From assembly GCA_002385415.1 (NCBI GenBank), contig DGDL01000004.1:2755-45721 (forward strand): a stretch of DNA of 42,967 nucleotides. The letters are read 5' to 3'. Positions 7,647 to 15,618 of this stretch are shown here, in pieces (position 1 is the stretch's first letter; every line of letters starts with the position of its first letter). The DNA is from Clostridiales bacterium UBA3953. GTDB taxonomy: Bacteria > Bacillota > Clostridia > Oscillospirales > CAG-272. The position numbers and the translations under genes were made by a program. The notes under the pieces are model-generated. The model saw only the letters and a list, made by a program, of their open reading frames with translations. It was not told the origin of the DNA and made no database searches.

Positions 7647-7745
7647 ATCCATCAATCCATGAATATCAAAAATTCCGCCTTCGGCGGGCGGCGCGGCGCC
7701 GAAAAACGCAAAAAAGCCGGCATGCGCGGCATCCCGCCGCGTGAT

Positions 7746-7967
7746 TTAGCGCCGGGGCCCGTCGCCTTTATCCTGCTGTGCGGCGCTTATCACTTTTTTG
7801 ATGCCTTTTTCCAGCTTTATGCGCGGGAGCGTCATATCCCTTCCGCAGCCGCCGCATACAACCCGCACGTCGCTGCCGACGCGAATCACTTTAAAGAGGT
7901 TTGAGCCACAAGGATGCGGCTTTTTCATTTGCAGCGTGTCGCCCGGATAAAATCTGATGATATTCAT
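7746..7967 (-). CDS. DUF951 family small cysteine-containing protein
   Basis: A 73-residue protein of normal size for the family. The characteristic pattern is complete: MKKPHPCGSN near residues 14-23, then RVGSDVRVVCGGCGRDMTLPR. Cys20, Cys38 and Cys41 (with His18) could bind a metal such as zinc. The family is common in Bacillota and has no firm function. There is no ribosome site. The promoter TATAAT ends only 7 nt before the ATG, so the mRNA probably begins at or next to the start codon (leaderless). It is divergent from ruvC and has its own terminator. Confidence 0.9.
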   Translation of the reverse strand: MNIIRFYPGDTLQMKKPHPCGSNLFKVIRVGSDVRVVCGGCGRDMTLPRIKLEKGIKKVISAAQQDKGDGPRR

Positions 7968-7974
7968 AGGGTAA

Positions 7975-8003
7975 ATTATATCATTTTTCGCCGGCGGTGT
8001 AAA
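7975..8003 (-). promoter_or_regulatory. Promoter giving a predicted leaderless DUF951 mRNA
   Basis: On the minus strand TTTACA (8003-7998), 17 nt, TATAAT (7980-7975). Seven nucleotides separate the -10 box from ATG 7967, so the start site coincides with the start codon within one or two bases. Confidence 0.75.
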
Positions 8004-8036
8004 GAGGGGGAGAAAATAAAATTTAACAATTATATT

Positions 8037-8065
8037 TTGACAGATTAATGTTTATATGCTATACT
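8037..8065 (+). promoter_or_regulatory. Sigma-A promoter of the ruvC-led operon
   Basis: TTGACA (8037-8042), 17 nt, TATACT (8060-8065), with a TGC extension before the -10 box (extended -10). The predicted start is about 35 nt before ruvC. It probably drives the long plus-strand run that follows. Confidence 0.85.
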
Positions 8066-8106
8066 TATCTGATAAGCAATAGATGTAGCGGAGTGTTATG
8101 CATTAA

Positions 8107-8610
8107 ATGATTATAATTGGCGTCGACCCGGGACTGGCTATAGTGGGATATGGCGTTATCGATTACGACGAGCGCAGACGCAGCTTTACAACGCTGGATT
8201 GCGGCGCCATCACCACACCCGCCAACACTCCGGTGTGCGACCGGCTGGCCACGATTTACGATGAGATGGACGAACTTATATCTTTATACCGGCCGCACGC
8301 GATGGCTTTGGAGGAGATTTTCTTCAACACAAACCAAAAAACGGCCATTGCCGTTGCCCAGGCGCGCGGAGTTTTGATGCTCTGCGCGAAAAAGCGGGGC
8401 GTGCAGCTGTTCGAATACACTCCGCTGCAGGTCAAACAGGCGATTGTGGGTTACGGGCGCGCCGAAAAGTCGCAGGTTATCGCGATGGTAAGCACTATAT
8501 TAAATTTGAAGAAAGCGCCGAGGCTGGACGACACCGCCGACGCGCTGGCGATTGCAGTCTGCCATGCGCGAACCCGCTCATCCCGCCTGCAGGCCTATAT
8601 GGGCAGATAA
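8107..8610 (+). CDS. ruvC: Holliday junction resolvase RuvC
   Basis: A 167-residue protein, standard for RuvC. This endonuclease cuts Holliday junctions symmetrically, guided by RuvAB branch migration. The four acidic active-site residues are visible: Asp7 in GVDPGLA, Glu69 in ALEEIFF, and Asp142 and Asp145 in DDTADALAIA. The start ATG is preceded by GGAG about 12 nt upstream. An earlier ATG at 8098 is followed at once by a stop. It leads the ruvC-ruvA-ruvB-glmM run behind an extended -10 promoter. Presence of RuvC fits Clostridia; Bacillus uses RecU instead. Confidence 0.97.
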   Translation: MIIIGVDPGLAIVGYGVIDYDERRRSFTTLDCGAITTPANTPVCDRLATIYDEMDELISLYRPHAMALEEIFFNTNQKTAIAVAQARGVLMLCAKKRGVQLFEYTPLQVKQAIVGYGRAEKSQVIAMVSTILNLKKAPRLDDTADALAIAVCHARTRSSRLQAYMGR

Positions 8611-8612
8611 TA

Positions 8613-8654
8613 CGGGGCGGCGATATGTTACGGCGAAAGCCGCATCGCGCCCCG
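8613..8654 (+). other. Strong hairpin in the ruvC-ruvA spacer
   Basis: The outer stem CGGGGCG pairs with CGCCCCG, with further pairing inside (CGAT/ATCG). It is capped by GGC-GAAA-GCC, a GNRA tetraloop. No T-tract follows, so it is not an ordinary terminator. It may act as an mRNA processing or stability element. Confidence 0.6.
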
Positions 8655-8698
8655 ATTGAGACAAAAAGCAACCATTACCGCGGCGGAGATTTTACATA

Positions 8699-9298
8699 AT
8701 GTATTATTATATATCAGGCGAACTTGTACATACGGAGCGGAACATGGCGGTTATCGACGCCGGCGGCGTCGGGTATAAGCTGACCGTCAGCTCCACGGCG
8801 CTCGGCAAACTTGCCGGCAAAACAGGCAAGGTTAAGCTCTACACCTACCTTTCGGTGCGGGATGACGCGCTCGAGCTTTACGGGTTTTACTCGGTTGAGG
8901 AGGCATCCGTATTCCGCATGCTGATTACGGTCTCGGGCGTGGGGCCGAAGGCGGCGATGTCCATTCTTTCGACCATGTCGCCCGAACAGTTTGCGCTTGC
9001 GGTGACCGCGGGCGACGCGAAAGCGCTGTCCAAAGCGCCGGGCGTGGGACCGAAAACCGCCGCGCGCATCATACTTGAGCTGAAAGACAAACTTTCCAAA
9101 GAGGTGGATGTGCCGGCGCCGGATGCGGCGGCCGCCGACGCGCCCCCTGCGTCGGGCGTGATAGGCGAGGCACAAAACGCACTGCTTGTTTTAGGATACT
9201 CCCGCGCGGAAGCGATGTGGGCAACCAAAGACGCCGACCCTTCCGCCGGGCTGGAAGCGGTCATCCGCGAGGCGCTGCGCCGTCTTATGAAAGGCTGA
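8699..9298 (+). CDS. ruvA: Holliday junction branch migration protein RuvA
   Basis: A 199-residue protein of typical length. RuvA tetramers hold the four-way junction and load the RuvB motor. The N-terminal OB-fold starts MYYYISGEL. Helix-hairpin-helix motifs follow: FRMLITVSGVGPKAAM and LSKAPGVGPKTAARIILELKDKL. A flexible Ala/Pro/Asp linker (about 140-157) leads to a C-terminal domain III that binds RuvB (GEAQNALLVLGYSRAEA). It lies 88 nt after ruvC behind a hairpin, with GGAG upstream of the ATG. Confidence 0.97.
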   Translation: MYYYISGELVHTERNMAVIDAGGVGYKLTVSSTALGKLAGKTGKVKLYTYLSVRDDALELYGFYSVEEASVFRMLITVSGVGPKAAMSILSTMSPEQFALAVTAGDAKALSKAPGVGPKTAARIILELKDKLSKEVDVPAPDAAAADAPPASGVIGEAQNALLVLGYSRAEAMWATKDADPSAGLEAVIREALRRLMKG

Positions 9299-9353
9299 GG
9301 CGCACCGTGCGGTCCGCACCAAACATTATTTGCTTTAATTTAGGTTCACTATA

Positions 9354-10430
9354 ATGATAAAACGTGATTTTGAAGCGGGTATCGACCCCGAAACCCGGGT
9401 GCTGTCCACCGCTTATGCGGAGGAAGACGCGGGTGTCGAGCTGTCGCTGCGTCCGCGCACTCTTGACGAATACATCGGTCAGGAGAAAGTCAAAGAAAAT
9501 CTGAAAATATACATCGAGGCGGCAAAGCGCCGCGGCGAGGTGCTCGACCATGTGCTGCTGTACGGGCCGCCGGGGCTGGGCAAAACGACGCTTGCGACCA
9601 TTATCGCAAACGAGATGGGCTCTGCAATTCGCATAACTTCCGGCCCGGCGATCGAAAAAACCGGCGATCTTGTGTCTTTGCTCACAAATTTGGGGCAAAA
9701 CGATATAATGTTCATAGATGAGGTGCATCGCCTGCAGCGCCCGGTCGAGGAAATCCTTTACCCGGCGATGGAGGACTATGTCGTTGATATTATCACCGGC
9801 AAAGGCCCGTCCGCGACCAGCATATCGCTCTCGCTCGCGCACTTTACGCTTATCGGCGCGACCACGCGCGCGGGACAGCTCTCACAGCCTCTGCGCGACC
9901 GGTTCGGCGTCACGCTGCGGCTGGAGCTTTATACGCCAGATGAGCTGACCCTCATCATAAAGCGCAGCGCGGGTATTTTGGGCGTCGAGATCGACGAGTA
10001 TGGCGCGCGCGAGATAGCCGCCCGCTCGCGGGGGACGCCGCGCGTGGCAAACCGCCTGCTCAAACGCGTGCGCGACTTTGCGCAAATAGTCGGCGACGGC
10101 AAAATCGACCGCGAGATAGCCGACTTTGCGCTCGGGAAACTTGAAATCGACAAACTTGGGCTTGATGCGCTCGACAGGCGCATGCTTGAGGTTATAATCA
10201 AAATATACGGCGGCGGGCCGGTTGGGATTGAAACGCTCGCCGCGACCATCGGTGAAGAGGCTGTCACCATCGAGGACGTTTACGAGCCTTATCTTTTGCA
10301 GATTGGATTTCTGGCGCGAACCTCGCGCGGACGCATGGCGACAAGGCTGGCTTACGAGCATCTTGGGATAAGCTACAGCCCACAGTCTCAAGCCGACGAA
10401 CCGGACGACGGACAGCTTAAAATCCTTTAA
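9354..10430 (+). CDS. ruvB: Holliday junction branch migration ATPase RuvB
   Basis: A 358-residue AAA+ protein, slightly longer than most RuvB through an acidic C-terminal tail. Walker A GPPGLGKTT lies at 71-79. Walker B is IMFIDEVHRL, and sensor 1 follows as IGATTRAGQL. The winged-helix end includes IGFLARTSRGRMAT. It is a hexameric motor that pulls DNA through RuvA-bound junctions. The ribosome site is weak (AGGTT). Gaps of about 55 nt on both sides (ruvA and glmM) fit an operon. Confidence 0.97.
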   Translation: MIKRDFEAGIDPETRVLSTAYAEEDAGVELSLRPRTLDEYIGQEKVKENLKIYIEAAKRRGEVLDHVLLYGPPGLGKTTLATIIANEMGSAIRITSGPAIEKTGDLVSLLTNLGQNDIMFIDEVHRLQRPVEEILYPAMEDYVVDIITGKGPSATSISLSLAHFTLIGATTRAGQLSQPLRDRFGVTLRLELYTPDELTLIIKRSAGILGVEIDEYGAREIAARSRGTPRVANRLLKRVRDFAQIVGDGKIDREIADFALGKLEIDKLGLDALDRRMLEVIIKIYGGGPVGIETLAATIGEEAVTIEDVYEPYLLQIGFLARTSRGRMATRLAYEHLGISYSPQSQADEPDDGQLKIL

Positions 10431-10484
10431 TCCGTCGCCGGAACTTTTCATTCAAATATACTACTTCAATCTTACGGTGACTAA

Positions 10485-11888
10485 ATGGGAAAATTATTCG
10501 GCACTGACGGCATACGCGGCGTCGCGGGCGAAGAGCTGACCGCAGATTGCGCGTACAGGCTCGGGCTTTCGCTCGCCGAGATGCTGCGTGCCGCCAAAAA
10601 CAGCAAACCTAAAGTTATAATCGGCAAGGACACCCGCCTTTCCGGCGACATGTTCGAAGCAGCGCTGACCGCCGGTCTGTGCGCCGGCGGCACCGACGCA
10701 CTTTTGGCGGGCATTGTGCCCACCCCCGCGGTCGCTTACCTGACCGTGCGGCTGGGCGCGGACGCCGGCGTGATGATTTCGGCGTCGCACAATCCGAGCG
10801 AATATAACGGTCTGAAGGTCTTCGGCTCCGGCGGATACAAGCTCTCCGACGAAACCGAACAGGAGCTTGAGCGGATGATTTTGGGGGATATTCCCCTCTC
10901 GCCGCCGTCGCGCGAGATTGGGCGCGTATGTGACGTGTCGGCGAGTATATCCGACTACATCGGTCATATCGCGTCGGTGATGGCGGAAACGGCACCCGTA
11001 CCCGGGACATTCAAGCGCGTGCTGTTCGACCTTTCAAACGGCTCGGCAAGCGCGACCGCAAAAAAAATCTTCAATCCGGTAACCATGTACGGCTGGCATG
11101 CCGATTTCATCGCCTACGACCCCGACGGCATTAACATAAACGAAAACTGCGGCTCCACGCAGATGGATAAACTTTGCGAGCTTGTCGCGTCCGGCGGCTA
11201 TGATCTCGGCGTGGCATTTGACGGCGACGCCGACCGCTGCCTGCTTGCCGACGAGCGCGGCAATCTGATAGACGGCGATATGATAGTCGCCAGACTTGCC
11301 GTGGAGCTTTTGCGCGAAGGCAAGCTGACCGGCGGCACCGCGGTCGTCACGAAACTGACAAACCTTGGATTCCACCGCGCCGCAAAGAAATACGGGTTTT
11401 CGGTTGCGGTGACCGATGTCGGAGACAAGTATGTGCTGGAGGAGATGCTGCGCGGCGGCTATGCGGTCGGCGGCGAGCAGTCGGGGCATATTATCCTGTC
11501 CGGATATGCGACGACCGGCGACGGCCAGCTCACTGCCGCAAAAGTGCTGTCCCTTCTTGCAAAATATCCCGAGCAGCGCGTCTCGGAGCTGTTTTCCGTG
11601 ATGCAGCCACTGCCGCAGATAACCGTCAATGTGCGGGTGCCCGCATCCATGTCCCCCGACGATCGCAAAAAACTGATTTCGGTCGGCTCGATAGCCGAAT
11701 GCGCGGAGCGCGTGACCGCGGCGCTGGGCGATTCGGGCAGACTGGTGCTTCGCCCCTCCGGCACAGAGTCGCTTATACGCATCATGCTTGAGGGCGAATG
11801 CGAAAGTCAGCTTACATCTTATGCCGAGGAGCTGAAATCGGCCATACTTTGTGCCGTCGAGTCGGCAGATGACAGCAAAACCGCGTGA
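10485..11888 (+). CDS. glmM: Phosphoglucosamine mutase GlmM
   Basis: A 467-residue protein, somewhat longer than the usual 445-450. It interconverts glucosamine-6-phosphate and glucosamine-1-phosphate on the way to UDP-GlcNAc for peptidoglycan. The N-terminus MGKLFGTDGIRG is diagnostic. The phosphorylated serine is Ser101 in ISASHNP. The metal-binding loop is DGDADR at 246-251. The C-terminal phosphate-binding loop is RPSGTES. The start ATG follows a short GGTG site. It is downstream of ruvB and before a GC-rich spacer that separates it from the ECF transporter genes. Confidence 0.95.
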   Translation: MGKLFGTDGIRGVAGEELTADCAYRLGLSLAEMLRAAKNSKPKVIIGKDTRLSGDMFEAALTAGLCAGGTDALLAGIVPTPAVAYLTVRLGADAGVMISASHNPSEYNGLKVFGSGGYKLSDETEQELERMILGDIPLSPPSREIGRVCDVSASISDYIGHIASVMAETAPVPGTFKRVLFDLSNGSASATAKKIFNPVTMYGWHADFIAYDPDGININENCGSTQMDKLCELVASGGYDLGVAFDGDADRCLLADERGNLIDGDMIVARLAVELLREGKLTGGTAVVTKLTNLGFHRAAKKYGFSVAVTDVGDKYVLEEMLRGGYAVGGEQSGHIILSGYATTGDGQLTAAKVLSLLAKYPEQRVSELFSVMQPLPQITVNVRVPASMSPDDRKKLISVGSIAECAERVTAALGDSGRLVLRPSGTESLIRIMLEGECESQLTSYAEELKSAILCAVESADDSKTA

Positions 11889-12174
11889 CAGCGGCGACGC
11901 GACCGCGCGCCGCTCGTCGCACCGCCGGCTTTAAGGCACCCCCTCCGGCGGGATATTCACGCCCGGGGGAGTGCGGACGAGCTTGCCATAGCGGCAATGA
12001 CACTTTCCGCGCGCTTTTCCACTTGCAGGCTTCTGCGCCGCGGGGTTTCGCTGTGGACGAGCCTCCGTCGCGGCGCTCCGGGCGGCGCTTTAAAACGAGC
12101 AGATTTGTTTAATATTGCGAAATTTTAGCTTTTTGCGCAAAATCCGTAAAATAAACAGGCGGAAACGAAGATAA
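11889..12174. other. GC-rich structured spacer between glmM and ecfA1
   Basis: A 286-nt stretch without a convincing gene. Two imperfect inverted repeats stand out: GCGGCG (11891-11896) with CGCCGC (11908-11913), and GCACCCCCTCCGG (from 11936) with CCCGGGGGAGTGC (11962-11974). The second half of the spacer becomes AT-rich toward ecfA1. No T-tract follows either hairpin. It may be a decayed palindromic repeat element or a transcript-stability region. Confidence 0.45.
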
Positions 12175-13065
12175 ATGACAGACACTCCGTTTATAAAAGC
12201 CGAGAATCTCTGCTTTTCTTATGACATTACCGAGGACGGCGGACCGCACCGCGAGCTGCCGGTGATAAAAAACGTCAGCTTTGAAATAAAGCGCGGCGAT
12301 TTCGTTGTGATACTCGGGCACAACGGCTCGGGCAAGTCGACGCTTGCAAAGCTGCTGAACCTGATACTTTCGCCGACCTCCGGAAAAATTTATATTGACG
12401 GTCGCGATATAACCGACCCCTCCATGACCGAGGACGATATATTCGACATCCGCCGCAAGATTGGCATGGTGTTTCAAAACCCCGACAACCAGCTTGTGGC
12501 GACGGTGGTCGAAGAGGATGTGGCGTTCGGCCCCGAAAACCTTGGCATCCCGCCGGATGAGATACGCAGGCGGGTGGACGAAGCGCTCGCCGTCGTCGGG
12601 ATGCAGGCTTATGCGCGCCACTCGCCTCACCAGCTCTCCGGCGGGCAAAAACAGCGGGTCGCGATTGCGGGCATTATCGCAATGCTGCCGGAATGCATAG
12701 TGTTTGACGAGTCGACCGCCATGCTTGACCCCTCCGGTCGCAAGGAGGTTATGAACACCATAATTTCGCTTAACCGCGACCGCGGCATCACCGTCCTGCA
12801 CATCACGCATAACATGGACGAGGCGGTTCTTGCCGACCGCGTCATAGTTATCGACGACGGGGTTATTTTTCTGGACGGCACCCCGCGCGAGGTCTTTTCG
12901 CATGTCGGGGAGCTGCAAAGCGTCGGGCTGGACGTGCCGCAGGTCACCGAGCTGCTGCACGAGCTTTCGCTTGACGGAATCACAATGCCGGACGGCAGTC
13001 CCCTGCCCCGCGGCGTATTATCCGAGGAGGAAGGAGCGGAAATCCTCCGCGCTCTCATGAGATGA
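12175..13065 (+). CDS. ecfA1: ECF transporter ATPase EcfA1
   Basis: A 296-residue ABC ATPase. Walker A GHNGSGKST lies at 48-56. The Q-loop is VFQNPDNQL near 99-107. The signature LSGGQ is at 154-158, and Walker B ECIVFDES has Asp178 and Glu179. The Q-loop with PDNQ and the C-terminal extension (QVTELLHEL) are typical of energy-coupling-factor ATPases. With EcfA2 and EcfT it powers exchangeable S-components that import vitamins and micronutrients. No S-component gene is in the window, as expected for a shared (group II) module. It overlaps ecfA2 by 4 nt (ATGA). Confidence 0.95.
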   Translation: MTDTPFIKAENLCFSYDITEDGGPHRELPVIKNVSFEIKRGDFVVILGHNGSGKSTLAKLLNLILSPTSGKIYIDGRDITDPSMTEDDIFDIRRKIGMVFQNPDNQLVATVVEEDVAFGPENLGIPPDEIRRRVDEALAVVGMQAYARHSPHQLSGGQKQRVAIAGIIAMLPECIVFDESTAMLDPSGRKEVMNTIISLNRDRGITVLHITHNMDEAVLADRVIVIDDGVIFLDGTPREVFSHVGELQSVGLDVPQVTELLHELSLDGITMPDGSPLPRGVLSEEEGAEILRALMR

Positions 13066-13955
13066 CTGACACTTCAAGTTCCAAGTATATAATCGAGCTG
13101 CAAAACGTTAATTTTGTATACGGCGAAGGCACCCCGTTTCGCAGTGAAGCGCTGGTTGATGTTTCCGTCGGCATCGAGCGCGGAACGGTTACGGGTATTA
13201 TCGGGCACACCGGCTCGGGCAAATCGACGCTTGTACAGCTTTTCAACGGTCTTATAAAACCTCAATCGGGCACCGTGATGCTTGACGGGCGGGATATTTG
13301 GGCCGACCCGAAGAAAATCGGCGAGGTTCGGTTCCGCGTCGGGCTGGTGTTCCAGTATCCCGAATACCAGCTTTTCGAGGAAACGGTGCGGCGGGACATC
13401 GCTTTCGGTCCGCGCAACATGGGGCTGTCCGAAGATGAGATTGAGCGCAGGGTAAGCGAGGCAATGACCTTTGTCGGGCTTGACGAAAAGCTTTTGGACG
13501 CCTCGCCGTTCGAGCTTTCCGGCGGTCAAAAGCGCCGCGTCGCCATTGCCGGCGTCATCGCCATGGAGCCGGAGGTGCTGGTGCTTGACGAGCCGGCGGC
13601 CGGACTTGACCCGATGGGCCGCGAGGAGATTCTCGGCGGTATATGGTCATACCAGCGCCGCAAACGCTCTACCGTGGTTATTGTCAGCCACAGTATGGAG
13701 GACATGGCGCGCTTTTGCGACCGGCTTGTTGTCATGTGCGGCGGCCGCGTCAGCATGACCGGCACCTGCAGCGAAATATTCAGGCACGCCGATATGCTGA
13801 CCGAAATCGGGCTTGACATACCCCAGATAACCAGACTGGTGCTCGCGCTGAGGGCGCGCGGCGTGGACATCGACACCGACATTTACACCGTCGAGCAGGC
13901 GAAGGCTGCCACGGAGCAAATAATTAAGAATAAAAGGAGCGGCAGCAAGTGCTGA
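13062..13955 (+). CDS. ecfA2: ECF transporter ATPase EcfA2
   Basis: A 297-residue ABC ATPase, paralogue of the preceding gene. Walker A GHTGSGKST is at 48-56, the Q-loop is VFQYPEYQLF near 96-105, the signature ELSGGQKRR at 151-159, and Walker B VLVLDEP near 172-178. It forms the heterodimeric motor with EcfA1. The ATG overlaps the ecfA1 stop and its end overlaps the ecfT start by 7 nt, so all three are translationally coupled. Confidence 0.95.
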   Translation: MTDTSSSKYIIELQNVNFVYGEGTPFRSEALVDVSVGIERGTVTGIIGHTGSGKSTLVQLFNGLIKPQSGTVMLDGRDIWADPKKIGEVRFRVGLVFQYPEYQLFEETVRRDIAFGPRNMGLSEDEIERRVSEAMTFVGLDEKLLDASPFELSGGQKRRVAIAGVIAMEPEVLVLDEPAAGLDPMGREEILGGIWSYQRRKRSTVVIVSHSMEDMARFCDRLVVMCGGRVSMTGTCSEIFRHADMLTEIGLDIPQITRLVLALRARGVDIDTDIYTVEQAKAATEQIIKNKRSGSKC

Positions 13956-14773
13956 AGGACATTACACTCGGTCAGTTTTTCCCCGGCGACTCGCTGCTGC
14001 ATAAGCTGGACCCGCGTGTAAAGCTGATACTGACCACCGCCTACATCATACTTGTGTTTATTGCACGCGGCGCTGCCGGGTTTGCGGTGATTTTGGCGTT
14101 TACGCTCGCTATGATCGCCATATCCAAAATTCCCGCGAAAATTATCGTGCGCGGTCTCAAGCCCCTGCTGTTCATTATCATGTTCACAGCGGCGATCAAT
14201 GTATTCTGGACAAAGGGCGAAAACCTGCTCGTCCGGTTTGGATTTATAGAGATATATTTCGAGGGCGTGCTGCACGCCGTGCTCATGGTTTTGCGCGTGG
14301 TGCTGTTGCTTTTGGGCTCGTCGGTGCTGCTCACCTACACGACCTCCCCCATCGCGCTGACCGACGGGCTGGAGCTGCTGCTTTCGCCGCTGAAAAAGCT
14401 GCGCGTGCCCGTCCATGAGTTTGCGATGATGATGACCATAGCACTGCGGTTTATACCCACGCTGATAGAGGAAACCGACAAAATCATGAACGCTCAAAAG
14501 GCGCGCGGCGTGGATTTTTCGTCGGGCAGCATTATCCAGCGCGCAAAAGCGCTTATCCCCATTCTTATCCCGCTGTTTGTATCCGCCTTCCGCCGCGCAG
14601 ATGAGCTTGCGGTCGCAATGGAATGCCGCTGCTACAGAGGCGGCGAAGGCCGCACGCGCATGAAGGTGCTGAAGCTTTCCCACCTTGATTTCATAGCCTC
14701 GGCCGTGTTTGTGCTTTTCTGCGCTTCGGTCGTTGCCGCAAACATCTTTGTACCGTGGCTGTCGGTCAGATGA
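13949..14773 (+). CDS. ecfT: ECF transporter transmembrane protein EcfT
   Basis: A 274-residue integral membrane protein starting at GTG 13949, with AAAGGAG about 10 nt upstream. It opens with ITLGQFFPGDSLLHKLDPRVKL, typical of EcfT. There are about five to six hydrophobic helices. The cytoplasmic coupling motifs appear as QKARGVDF and CRCYRGGEGRTRM near residues 185-235, where the Ala-Arg-Gly-like elements contact the ATPases. It links the EcfA1A2 motor to substrate-binding S-components. Confidence 0.94.
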   Translation: MLKDITLGQFFPGDSLLHKLDPRVKLILTTAYIILVFIARGAAGFAVILAFTLAMIAISKIPAKIIVRGLKPLLFIIMFTAAINVFWTKGENLLVRFGFIEIYFEGVLHAVLMVLRVVLLLLGSSVLLTYTTSPIALTDGLELLLSPLKKLRVPVHEFAMMMTIALRFIPTLIEETDKIMNAQKARGVDFSSGSIIQRAKALIPILIPLFVSAFRRADELAVAMECRCYRGGEGRTRMKVLKLSHLDFIASAVFVLFCASVVAANIFVPWLSVR

Positions 14774-14824
14774 GCGGCACGGCACCATGCGAACATTTCT
14801 GATTGAATTGACCGGTTTATTTCT

Positions 14825-15559
14825 ATGAAGTTACTTATCGAGCTGTCATTTCTCGGCACTGCATACTGCGGGTTTCAGGTACAAAAAAACGGCGTCTCCA
14901 TACAGCAGACCGTACAAGAAGCGGCCGAAAAGCTGTTCGGTCCGGTAGCGCTCACCGGCTGCAGCCGCACCGACAGCGGCGTGCACGCCCGCTCGTTTTA
15001 CTGCACCGTTGAGGGCGAAGGCTGCGGCCGCATCCCGCCCGAGCGGGTGCCGCTTGCGCTCAATTCCCTTTTGCCGCCCGATATAGCGGCAAAATCGGCG
15101 CGCGCCGTGGACAGTTCATTTCACCCGCGTTACTCGGCAAAGGGCAAAGAGTACCGCTATCTGATTTTAAATTCGCGCATACGCGACCCTTTTCTCGAAG
15201 GGCGCGTCTACCGCTGCCCTGTTGAGCTGGACGCGGAGCGCATGAACGCGCTCGCCGCCGGTTTTGTCGGGCGGCATGACTTTGCGGCTTTCATGGCCGC
15301 CGGCTCCAGTATAACCGACACGGTGCGCACCGTATCCCGCTGCGGCGTCCAAAGAGACGGCGAGCTTGTCGTCTTTTCGGTCGCGGCGGACGGTTTCCTT
15401 TACAACATGGTGAGAATCATGGCAGGCACGCTTATTGACCTGTCGCTCGGCAGGCTCGGCGACCGCAGCATCGCCGACATAATTGCCTCCCGCGACAGAG
15501 GGCGTGCCGGGTTCACCGCTCCTCCCGAGGGGCTGTATCTGTGGGAGGTATACTACTGA
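14825..15559 (+). CDS. truA: tRNA pseudouridine(38-40) synthase TruA
   Basis: A 244-residue protein, normal for TruA. It converts uridines at positions 38-40 of the anticodon stem to pseudouridine. The catalytic aspartate is Asp50 in GCSRTDSGVHA. Other family motifs are FHPRYSAKGKEYRY, DFAAFMAAGSS and FLYNMVRIMAGTL. The order ecfA-ecfA'-ecfT-truA is conserved in Bacillota. The ribosome site before ATG 14825 is weak. Confidence 0.96.
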   Translation: MKLLIELSFLGTAYCGFQVQKNGVSIQQTVQEAAEKLFGPVALTGCSRTDSGVHARSFYCTVEGEGCGRIPPERVPLALNSLLPPDIAAKSARAVDSSFHPRYSAKGKEYRYLILNSRIRDPFLEGRVYRCPVELDAERMNALAAGFVGRHDFAAFMAAGSSITDTVRTVSRCGVQRDGELVVFSVAADGFLYNMVRIMAGTLIDLSLGRLGDRSIADIIASRDRGRAGFTAPPEGLYLWEVYY

Positions 15560-15618
15560 AACGTGCAGGCGACTTTTAATATTAAAACAGCCGCTTATTT
15601 TTCGGAGGTGAGGCGCCT

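Noticed and set aside
7581..7904. 107-codon plus-strand frame with a short hydrophobic segment
   Set aside because: It overlaps the DUF951 gene and its terminator, and is preceded by neither promoter nor ribosome site.
11885..12112. 75-codon frame in the glmM-ecfA1 spacer
   Set aside because: Arg/Pro-rich peptide from GC-rich DNA, no ribosome site; treated as non-coding.
12109..12960. 283-codon open frame on the minus strand
   Set aside because: Antisense to ecfA1 with no recognisable domain and no ribosome site.
13883..14788. 301-codon open frame on the minus strand
   Set aside because: Antisense to ecfT; the peptide is His/Gln/Arg-rich, an effect of complementing hydrophobic codons.
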